A stretch of DNA of 64,000 bases from CAVQZA01 sp963724805 (lineage in GTDB: Bacteria; Actinomycetota; Thermoleophilia; Gaiellales; Gaiellaceae): NCBI GenBank assembly GCA_963724805.1, contig CAVRWA010000011.1:992001-1056000 (forward strand), given 5' to 3'. Within the stretch, counting starts at the first letter, position 1, and each line of letters begins with the position of its first letter. A program made the position numbers and the translations under genes. The notes under the pieces were generated by a model. It ran no database searches. It was not told the origin of the DNA and saw nothing but the letters and a program-made list of their open reading frames with translations. Of this stretch, positions 28,001 through 40,000 are shown piece after piece.

Positions 28001-31000
28001 ACAACTGCGCGGTGGCGAACCCCACGACCGTGACGACGACCGTGACGTTCACGCTCGCCGATAACGGCGGGATCTGCTCGTTGCCCACGAGCACCGCCGC
28101 CACGGTTCAGGTCCCCGGCATCAAGAGCGGAGTCGCCGGCTCGCCCGCCGCCGCCAACTGGCAGGTCAAGACGAGCGTCGACAACACCTTCACGAGCGTC
28201 GGCGCCGCCCCCACGATCGCCGCGGCGACCACGCCGGCAAACACCGTCACGTTCGCCGCCACCACGCTCGCGGCAACCGCCCGGGCGACCTGGACCGTCG
28301 GCTTCACACCGAGCGCGACCGGAGCGCTGCGCACCGGCGACACGATCACGATCGCCTTCCCCAACGTGACCTCGGTCTTCACCGTCCCGGCCAGCCCGAC
28401 GGTGCTGCTGACGAACGGCTTCACCAACTGCTCGGTCTCGAACGCCTCGACCGTGACGACGACGGTCACGGTCACCCTCGCGGACAACGGCGGGACTTGC
28501 TCGCTGCCGAACGCCAGACCCGCCACGGTTCAGATCCTCGGCGTCACGAGCGGCGTCGCCGGCTCCCCCGCCGCCGCGAACTGGACCGTCGCGACAAGCG
28601 CGGACGCCACCGCCCGCACCGTCCTCGCGGCCCCGACGATCAGCGCGGCGACGGCACCGACCGCCGTCACATTCACCTCGACCACCCTCGCCGCGAACGC
28701 CCGCGCGACCTGGAACGTCGGGTTCACCCCGAGCGGATCGGGCGGGCTGGACGCGGGCGACACGATCACCGTCGTCTTCCCGAACGCGACCTCGGTGTTC
28801 GCCGTCCCCGCGAGCCCGACCATCATCCTCACCAAGGGGTTCAGCAACTGCTCGGCAAACGGAGCCGGCGCCGCCCAGACGGTCACGATCACGCTCGCCG
28901 ACAGCGGCGGTAGCTGCCAGCTCCCTAACAGCGCCGCCGCCACCCTGCAGATCCTCGGCGTCACGAGCGGCGCGGCCGGCACGCCGGCGGCGAACCTCTG
29001 GAAGGTGAGCACGAGCGCCGACGCGACGGTCGCCAACCCCGCCGCGATCACGATCGGCGCGGCGACGTCCCCGACAGCGGTCACAGTCTCCGCGACCACC
29101 CTCGTCGCGAACCGCATCGCGACCTGGACGACGAACTTTACAACGAGCTCGACAGGCTCCCTCCAGGCCGGCGACACGATCACCGTCACCTTCTCGGCGT
29201 CCTTCAGCGCCGCCACTGCCTCCAGCGTGACGCTGCTCAGCGGGTTCAGCAACTGCTCGGCCGCCGTCTCCGGTGTCGGCACCGTCGCGACGATCACGCT
29301 CGCGGACAACGGCGGCACCTGCGCCGTCGGCGACGGCGCCGCCGCCACCCTCGCGATCGCCGGGATCACCAACACGAGCACGACCGGCTCGTCGACCGAG
29401 ACCGTCAAGACGAGCGCCGACACGACGGCGGCCAACGCGACCGCGGTCACGATCGCCGGGGTCGGCACCCCGACCACCGTGACGGTGAGCGCCACCAGCC
29501 TTGTCTCTTACGCGCGCGCGACCTGGACCGTGAACTTCACGCCGACGGCGAGCGGTGCGCTGAAGGCCGGCGACCAGATCACGGTCACGTTCACCCCGGG
29601 CTTCTCGGTCCCGGCGACTCCGACGATCGTGCTCGGCGCCGGCTTCGTGAACTGCTCGGCGACGGCGACCGGCGCGGGCGCGGTAGCGACCATCACCCTC
29701 GTCGACAACGGCGGCTCGTGCGCCCTGCCGCCGAGCACGCCCGCCTCGCTGACGATCGCGGGCATCACGAACACCTCGCCCGGCGCATCCGTCGAGACCG
29801 TCAAGACGACGGCCGACACGACGGCCGGCAACGCCGCCTCCGTGACGATCCTCGCAGCATCGGCACCGAGCGCTGTCTCGTTCGCGGGCTCGCCCCAGAC
29901 CGGCAGCGCCCGCTCGACCTGGTCGGTCGGCTTCACGGCGACGAGCGCGCTCCTCAACGGCGACACGATCACCGCCGTCCTGCCGACAGGGTTCTCGCTT
30001 CCGCCCACCCCGACGGTCACCTTGACGGGCGGCGGATACTCGAGCTGCTCGGCCGCGAGCGCGGTGACGGGAACCACCCTCACCGTCACGCTCTCGGGCG
30101 CGTCCTGCGTCCTGACCGCAGGCCAGTCCGGCGCCTTCACGGTCGCCGGCGTCGTCAATCCGGTCGCCGGCACCTACACGAACACGACGTTCACCGTCCA
30201 GACGAGCGACGACACGAGCGCGGCGAGCCCCGCCGGCAACGTCGTGATCGCAGCCGCCACCACCGCGACGGGCATCAGCTTCGCCGGCACCCCGCAGACG
30301 GGGGCCGCGCGCTCGACCTGGGCCGTCGGCTTCACGGCCAGCGCGACCGGCGCGCTGCGGGTCCGCGACACGATCACGATCGGTCTCGCCGCCGGGTTCT
30401 CGGCGCCGACGAACCCGACCGTCACGCTCACCGGTGCCGGGTACACGAGCTGCGGCGCCACCGCCGACACGAGCAACACGAACGGCTCGGCGACGGGGCC
30501 GACGATCACGATCACGCTGACCGGTGCGTCGTGCTCCCTCGCGAACAGCGGCAACGGCGCGCTCACGATCACCGGGCTCGTCAACCCGCCCGCCCAGACG
30601 ATCACGGCGGCCAACATGACCGTCGCCACCAGCGCCGACACCGTCGCGGCGGCACCTGGCGCCAACGTTGTGATCGCGGCCGCGACGTCGCCGAGCGCCG
30701 TGAGCTTCACCGGCTCGCCGCAGACAGCGACCGCCCGCTCGACCTGGACGATCGGCTTCACCACGAGCGCAACCGGCGCGCTGCACGCGGGCGACAAGAT
30801 CACCGTCGGGTTCTCCGCCCGCTTCACGATCCCGTTGAACCCGACGATCACGCTGACAGGCGCCTACTCGAACTGCTCGGCGACCGGGGAGGTGCTCAAC
30901 ACGACCTCGACGACCACCTCGAACGACGGCCCCAAGATCGTGATCACGCTCGCCGACAACGGCGGCACTTGCTCGCTCGCAAACAGCGCGTCCGGCACGC

Positions 31001-34000
31001 TCACGATCGCGGGGATTATCAACGTGATCGCGACCACGATCACGGCCGCCAACCTCAACGTCCTCACGAGCACCGACACGGTTCAGGCGAGCCCGGGCGC
31101 CAACGTCACGATCGCGGCCGCCACTACCCCGACCGCGGTCAGCTTCGCCGGCTCCCCCCAGACCGGCAACGCCCGCTCGACCTGGACGGTCGGGTTCACC
31201 TCCAGCGCGAGCGGGGCCCTCCGGGCCGGGGGCAGCGTGATCATCGGGTTTGCGGCCGGCTTCTCGATCCCGGACAACCCGACGATCACCCTGACCGGCG
31301 CCGGCTGGTCGAACTGCTCGGCGACCGGCTCGACGAACGGCACGGCGGGCTCGGTGACAGGCCCGACTCTCACCGTCACGCTTGCCGACAACGGCGGCAC
31401 CTGCGCCCTCGCGAACAGCGGCAACGGCCAGCTGACGATCGCCGGCATGATCAACCCGCCCGCGCAAACGATCGCCGCGGCGAGCCTCTTTGTCTCCACC
31501 AGCACCGACTACACGGCCGCCAACCCGGGTGCGACGGTCACGATCGGTGCCGCCACCACACCGACCGGCGTCTCCTTCACCGGCTCCCCACAGACGGGTG
31601 CCGCACGCGCGACCTGGACGGTCGGATACACGGCGACGGCGACCGGCGGGCTGAAGGTCGGCGACACGATCACCGTCGGCTTCGCGGCGGGCTTCTCGGT
31701 CCCGGCCAACCCGACCGTCACGCTGACCGGCGCGTACACGAACTGCTCGGCCTCGGCGGTTACGACCAGCACCTCCGGCTCGACGACCGGACCGACGGTC
31801 ACGATCACGCTCGCGAACAATGGCGGCAACTGCACCCTCGCCAACAGCGCCTCGGGCGCGCTCACGCTCGCCGGGATCACCAACCCGCCCGCCCAGACGA
31901 TCACCGCCGCCAACATGACGGTCGCCACGAGCGCCGATACCGCCACGGCGAGCCCGGGCGCCAACGTCGTGATCGGCGCCGCGACGGCGCCGAGCGCCGT
32001 CACCTTCACCGGTTCCCCGCAGACCGGGCTTGCGCGCTCGACCTGGACGATCGGCTTCACCTCGGGCGCCACCGGCGCCCTCAAGACCGGCGACACGATC
32101 TCGATCGGCTTCTCGACCGGGTTCTCGATCCCTGCCACTCCGACGGTCGCGCTCACGGGGGCGTACACGAACTGCTCCGCGACCGCGGTCACGACCGCCA
32201 CCACGAGCGGCGCGACCGTGCTGGTCACGCTCGCCAACAGCGGCGGGACCTGCGCCCTCGCCAACAGCGCCTCGGGCGCGCTCACGCTCGCAGGGATCAC
32301 CAACCCGCCGGCGCAGACGATCACCGCCGCCAACCTCACCGTCTCCACCAGCGCCAACACGAACACGGCAAGCCCCGGCGCCAACGTCGTGATCGGCGCC
32401 GCGACCGCGCCGAGCGCGGTCACCTTCGCGGGCGCGCCGCAGACCGGCAGCGCGCGCTCGACGTGGACGGTCGGCTTCACCTCGAGCGCGACCGGCGCCC
32501 TCAAGACCGGGGACACGATCACGGCCCGCTTCTCCGCCGGGTTCTCGATCCCGACCAACCCGACGATCACGCTCACGGGCGCGTACACGAACTGCTCCGC
32601 GACCGCCGTCACGACCGCGGGCACGACCGTCACGGTCACACTCGCGGACAACGGCGGCACCTGCGCCCTCGCCAACAGCGCCAGCGGCCAGCTCAAGATC
32701 GCCGGGATCACCAACCCGCCGGCCCAGACGATCACCGGGACGAACCTCACCGTCGCGACGACCGCGGACACGACGGCGGCAAGCCCGGCGAACGTCACGA
32801 TCGCGGCGGCGACTGCGCCGACCGCCGTCACCTTTGCCGGCTCCCCGCAGACCGGCCTCGCGCTCTCGACCTGGACGGTCGGCTTCACCTCGAGCGCCAG
32901 CGGGGCCCTCAAGGTCGGCGACACGATCACGATCGGCTTCGCGGCCGGCTTCTCGATCCCGGCCAACCCGACGATCACCCTCACGGGCGCCGGCTACTCG
33001 TCCTGCGCCGCGACCGCCGTCGCCAGCGACACATCGGGCTCGAGTACCGGGCCGACCGTCACGATCACGCTCACGGGGGCCTCGTGCGCGCTCGCGAACA
33101 GCGGCAACGGCTCGCTCACGATCGCCGGGGTCACCAACCCGCCGGCAGGCACGCTGACCGGCTCCAACTTTAGCGTCTCCACGAGCGCGGACACGAGCTC
33201 GGCCAGCCCGGCGAACGTCACGATCGGCTCGCCGACCCCGGTCACCACCGTCACGTTCTCGGGCTCGACCCGGTCGGCTCTCGCGACCGGCGTGACCTGG
33301 ACGACCGCGTTCACGACGAGCGCAACCGGCGCCCTGGCCGCGGGCAACACGATCCAGATCACCTATCCGAACGGCTTCATCGTCCCGGCCACGCCCGCGA
33401 TCACGCTCACCGGTGCCGGCTACACGAGCTGCACGGCGACCGGCGCCACGACTGCGACGACCGTCACGATCACGCTCGTCGGCGCCTCGTGCGCCCTGGC
33501 GGCGAGCAGCGCGGGCGACCTCACGGTCGCGGGGATCATCAACCCGGCCGCCGCCACTTATGTGAACACGTCGTTCACGGTCACGACCAGCAAGGATGCC
33601 CAGCCCGCGAGCCCGGCCGCGAACATCGACATCTTCGGCCCGGCGACGGCGCTGGCGATCTCGCCCACCACGACCACCCCGACCGCGGGCGCCGCCGACA
33701 ACCTGACCATCACCGCGCAAGACTCGGGCGCCCGCACGGTTGCGACCTACACCGGCGACAAGAGCCTGACGTTCAGCGGCGCCAACAACTCGAGCAACCC
33801 GGCGACGACGCCGACCGTCACCAACAAGACCGGTGCGGCGACGAACTTCGGTACCGCGACGACGATCACGTTCACGAGCGGCGTCGCGACGGTCTCCGGC
33901 TCGAACAACGGCGTGATGAAGCTCTACAAGGCCGAGAGCCCGACCGTTGCCGTGACCGACGGGACGCTGTCGGGGAACGTCTCGATGACGGTCGGCCCCG

Positions 34001-37000
34001 CCGCGGCTTCACGGCTCGTCGTGACCGGCTCCGCGAGCCAGACCGCCGGTGCGGCGCAGGCATTGACGATCACCGCAGCCGACCCGTACGGCAACACTGC
34101 GACTGCCTACACGGGAGCCAAGAACCTGACGTTCAGCGGCGCCAACAGCTCCACCAACCCGGTCACCGCACCGACGGTGACTAACAATGCGGCGGCCGCG
34201 ATCTCGTTCGGCTCCACCACCGCGATCACCTTCACCAGCGGCGTCGCCACGAGCGGCGGCTCGATGAAGCTCTATAGGGTCGAGGCGGCCACGATCGCCG
34301 TCACCGACGGCACGATCAGCGCCGCCGGCTCCGACCGGCTCTCCGTCACGGTCAGCTCCGCGGCCGCCTCGCGGCTCGTCGTGACCGGCTCTGCGAGCCA
34401 GACCGCCGGTGCAGCCCAGGCGCTCACCATCACCGCAGCCGACCCGTATGGCAACACCGACACCGGCTACACCGGCGCGAAGAACCTGACCTTCAGCGGC
34501 GCCAACAGCTCCACCAACCCCGTCACCGCCCCGACCGTCACCAACAACGCCGCCGCGGCGATCTCGTTCGGCTCCACCACCGCGATCACCTTCACCAGCG
34601 GCGTCTCCACCACCGGCGGCTCGATGAAGCTCTACAAGACCGAAGCGGCCACGGTCGCCGTCACCGACGGCACGCTCAGCGCCGCCGGCTCCGACCGCCT
34701 CTCGGTCACGGTCAACCCGGGCGCCGCCACCCGCCTGGTCGTCACCGGCTCGGCAAGCCAGACCGCCGGCGCCGCCCAGGCACTGACGATCACCGCGACC
34801 GACGCCTACGGCAACACCGACACCGGCTACACCGGAGCGAAGAACCTCACCTTCAGCGGCGCCAACAGCTCCACCAACCCCGTCACCGCCCCGACCGTCA
34901 CCAACAACGCCGCGACGGCGATCTCGCTCGGCTCCACCACCGCGATCACCTTCACCAGCGGCGTCTCCTCGAGCGGCGGCTCGATGAAGCTGTACAAGGT
35001 CGAGGCAGCCACGATCGCGGTCACCGACGGCACCCTCAGCGCCGCCGGCGGCGACCGTCTCTCGGTCACGGTCAACCCGGCCGCCGCGAGCCGCCTGGTC
35101 GTGACCGGCTCGGCAAGCCAGACCGCCGGTGCGGCGCAGGCTCTGACGATCACCGCAGCCGACCCGTACGGCAACACTGCGACTGCCTACACGGGAGCCA
35201 AGAACCTGACCTTCAGCGGGGCCAACAGCTCGACCAACCCGGTGACTGCCCCGACGGTGACCAACAACGCCGCCGCCGCGATCTCGTTCGGCTCCACCAC
35301 CGCGATCACCTTCACCAGCGGCATCTCCTCGAGCGGCGGCTCGATGAAGCTCTACAGGGCCGAAGCGGCCACGGTCGCCGTCACCGACGGCACGATCAGC
35401 GCCGCCGGCTCCGACCGGCTCGGCGTCACCGTCAGCGCCGCAGCCGCCACGCGCCTCGTGGTGACCGGCGCGGCGAGCCAGACCGCCGGCGCCGCCCAGG
35501 CATTGACGATCACCGCAGCCGACGCGTACGGCAACGCGGACACGGGCTACACAGGCGCGAAGAACCTGACCTTCAGCGGCGCCAACAGCTCCACCAACCC
35601 CGTCACCGCCCCGACCGTGACCAACAACGCCGCGGCGGCGATCTCGTTCGGCTCCACCACCGCGATCACCTTCACCAGCGGCGTCTCCACCACCGGCGGC
35701 TCGATGAAGCTCTACAAGACCGAAGCGGCCACGGTCGCCGTCACCGACGGCACCCTCGGCGCCGCAGGCAGCGACCGCCTCTCCGTGAACGTCAACCCCG
35801 CCGCCGCCACTCGGCTCCTGGTCACTGGCACGGCCAGCCAGACCGCCGGCGCGGCGCAGGCACTGACGATCACCGCAGCCGACCCCTACGGCAACACCGA
35901 CACCGGCTACACCGGCGCGAAGAACCTGACCTTCAGCGGCGCCAACAGCTCCACCAACCCCGTCACCGCCCCGACCGTCACCAACAACGCCGCCGCGGCG
36001 ATCTCGTTCGGCTCCACCACCGCGATCACCTTCACCAGCGGCGTCTCCACCACCGGCGGCTCGATGAAGCTCTACAAGACCGAAGCGGCCACGGTCGCCG
36101 TCACCGACGGCACCCTCAGCGCCGCCGGCTCCGACCGCCTCTCGGTCACAGTCAACCCGGGCGCCGCCACCCGCCTGGTCGTCACCGGCTCGGCAAGCCA
36201 GACCGCCGGCGCCGCCCAGGCACTGACGATCACCGCAGCCGACCCCTACGGCAACACCGACACCGGCTACACCGGAGCGAAGAACCTCACCTTCAGCGGC
36301 GCCAACAGCTCCACCAACCCCGTCACCGCCCCGACCGTCACCAACAACGCCGCGACGGCGATCTCGCTCGGCTCCACCACCGCGATCACCTTCACCAGCG
36401 GCGTCTCCTCGAGCGGCGGCTCGATGAAGCTGTACAAGGTCGAGGCAGCCACGATCGCGGTCACCGACGGCACCCTCAGCGCCGCCGGCGGCGACCGTCT
36501 CTCGGTCACGGTCAACCCGGCCGCCGCCAGCCGCCTCGTGGTCACCGGCTCGAGCACGCAGACGGCCGGCAACTCCCAGACGGCCACCGTGACGGCGACC
36601 GACCCATACGGCAACACCGACACGAGCTACGCCGGCAACCACACCCTCACCTTCACAGGGGCCAACAGCTCCGCCGGTCCCGTCTCGGCGCCGACCTTCC
36701 GTGACCGCAACGCCATCGATCAACCGTTCGGCTCCGCCAACACGAGCCTCACGTTCACGAGCGGCGTCGCCTCGGGCGCGATGAAGCTCTACAAGGTCGA
36801 AGCAGCCCTGATCGTGGCAGACGACGGCACCGTCACGAGTGCCGGCAGCGACCGCCTCGGCGTCACCGTCGGTGCGGGTGCGGCGACGTCGCTGGTGGTC
36901 TCCGGCACGCCTGCCTCGGTCACCGCCGGCAACACGGGCTCGGTCACCGTCACCGCGAAGGACGCTTTCGGCAACACGGCGACCGGCTACACCGGGATCG

Positions 37001-40000
37001 TCCACTTCACCTCCACCGACGGCGCGGCCGTGCTCCCGAGCGACTACACCTTCACCGGCGGCGACAACGGCGTCCACACCTTCACCAACGCCTACACACT
37101 GAAGACGGCCGGCTCGCGCACCCTCACCGCCACCGACACCATCACCGCCACCATCACCGGCACCAGCGCGGGGATCACCGTCAACCCCGCCGCCGCCGCG
37201 ACCCTGACCCTGTCCGGGACTCCCGCCTCGGTCACCGCCGGGAGCACGGGCTCGGTCACCGTCACGGCCAAGGACGCCTTCAACAACACAGCGACCGGCT
37301 ACACCGGCACCGTCCACTTCACCTCCACCGACGGCGCGGCCGTGCTCCCGAGCGACTACACCTTCACCGGCGGCGACAACGGCGTCCACACCTTCAGCAA
37401 CGCCTACACCCTCAAGACCGCCGGCTCACGCACCCTCACCGCCACCGACACCATCACCGGCACAATCACCGGCACCAGCGCCGGGATCACGGTCGCCCCG
37501 GCAGCCGCAACGACGCTCGTCCTGAGCGCGACGCCGGCCTCGGTCACCGCCGGCAACACCGGCTCGGTCACCGTCACCGCGAAGGACGCCTTCGGCAACA
37601 CGGCGACCGGCTACACCGGGATCGTCCACTTCACCTCCACCGACGGCGCGGCCGTGCTCCCGAGCGACTACACCTTCACCGGCGGCGACAACGGCGTCCA
37701 CACCTTCACCAACGCCTACACACTGAAGACGGCCGGCTCGCGCACCCTCACCGCCACCGACACCATCACCGCCACCATCACCGGCACCAGCGCGGGGATC
37801 ACCGTCAACCCCGCCGCCGCCGCGACCCTGACCCTGTCCGGGACTCCCGCCTCGGTCACCGCCGGGAGCACGGGCTCGGTCACCGTCACGGCCAAGGACG
37901 CCTTCAACAACACAGCGACCGGCTACACCGGGACCATCCACTTCACCTCCACCGACGGCGCGGCCGTGCTCCCGAGCGACTACACCTTCACCGGCGGCGA
38001 CAACGGCGTCCACACCTTCAGCAACGCCTACACCCTCAAGACCGCCGGCTCACGCACCCTCACCGCCACCGACACCATCACCGGCACAATCACCGGCACC
38101 AGCGCCGGGATCACCGTCAACCCCGCCGCCGCCGCGACGCTCCAGGTCACCCCGGCGGGCACGTCGCAGACGGCCGGCTCGTCGTTCGGCGTCACGGTCA
38201 CCGCGAAGGACGCGTTCGGCAACACCGCTACCGGCTACACCGGGACCGTCCACTTCACCTCCACCGACGGCGCCGCCGTGCTGCCGAGCGACTACACCTT
38301 CACCGGCGGCGACGCGGGCTCGAAGACGTTCACGGTCACGCTCAACACCTCAGGCTCGCGCACGGTGACCGCGACCGACACCGTCACCGGCACGATCACG
38401 GGGACGAGCGCCGCGATCACCGTCAACGCCGGCGCGGCCTCGACCGCGACCTCGACGATCAACGCCGCCCCCGGCTCGATCACCGCCGACGGCAGCTCGA
38501 CCTCGACGATCACGGTCCAGCTCAAGGACGCGCTCGGCAACAACCTCACCGGCTCGGGCGGCACCGTCGCGCTCTCGACCACCAGCGGCTCCCTCTCCTC
38601 CGTCACCGACAACGCGAACGGCACCTACACGGCGACGCTGACCTCGTCGACGACCGCCGGCACCGCCTCCGTCACCGGCACACTCAACGGCTCCGCAATC
38701 GCCGGCTCGGCCTCCGTCACCTTCACGCCCGGCCCGGCGACGACGCTCGTCGTGACCGGTCCCGGCTCGATCACGGCCGGCGTCGCGACGAGCGTCACCG
38801 TGACGGCGAAGGACGCAAACGGCAACACCGCAACGGGCTACACCGGCACGGTCACGTTCACCTCGACCGACGGCTCCGCGACGCTGCCGGGCAACTACAC
38901 CTTCACGGGCGGCGACGCCGGCACGCACACCGTCTCCTCGGCCGTGACGCTGAGGACCGCCGGCTCGCAGACGGTCACCGCGACCGACACGGTCACGGGC
39001 TCGATCACGGGCACGACTGCCGCGATCACGGTCAACCCGGCCACGCCGGCGACGATCCAGGTCACACCCGCTGCGACGACGCAGACCGCAGGCACCGCGT
39101 TCAACGTCACCGCCACGGTCAAGGATTCGCTCGGCAACACCGCCACCGGCTACACGGGCACCGCCCACCTCACCTCGAGCGACGGCGCAGCGACGCTGCC
39201 GGGCGACTACACGTTCACCGGCGGCGACGCAGGCGTTCATACGTTCTCGGTCACGCTCAACACCACGGGCTCGCGCACCGTCACGGTGACGGACACGGTC
39301 ACCGGAACGATCACGGGGACGAGCGCCGCGATCACCGTCAACGCGGGCGCCGCCTCGACCGCGACCTCGACGATCAGCGCCGCGCCCGGCTCGATCACCG
39401 CCGACGGCAGCTCGACCTCGACGATCACGGTCCAGCTCAAGGACGCGCTCGGCAACAACCTCACCGGCTCGGGCGGGACGGTCGCGCTCTCGACCACCGC
39501 CGGCTCGCTCTCGTCCGTCACCGACAACGCGAACGGCACCTATACGGCGACGCTGACCTCGTCGACGACGGCCGGCACCGCCTCCGTCACCGGCACACTC
39601 AACGGCTCCGCGATCGCGAGCTCGGCCTCCGTCACCTTCACGCCCGGCGCGGCGACGCAGTACCTGGTCGGCTCGAGCAGCTACGGTCCGGTCGCCGGCA
39701 ACTCGGTCACCATCACCGCCCAGCTCGCCGACGCCAACGGCAACGCTGTCTCCACCAGCGGCCTCACCGTCAACTGGTCGAAGACCGGCGCCGGCGGCTC
39801 CCTCGGCTCCCCCAGCTCCACCACCAACGGCTCCGGTGTCGCCACCGTCAGCTTCACCACCTCCACCGTCGCCGGCACAGCCCACACGGTCACCGGCGAC
39901 GACGGCACCCGCAACGGCACCACGAGCGCGATCACCACCGTGCCCGGCGCGGCGACGCAGTACCTGGTCGGCTCGAGCAGCTACGGTCCGGTCGCCGGCA

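Noticed and set aside
25243..33720. Minus-strand open frame of 2,825 codons and similar long antisense frames at 34009-37389, 38350-41082, 41045-43537, 43886-46780 and 46805-49261
   Set aside because: They mirror the repeat coding sequence. Their translations are Arg/Gly/Ala-rich with no domain, and arise because the GC-rich Thr/Ala/Gly codons lack antisense stops.
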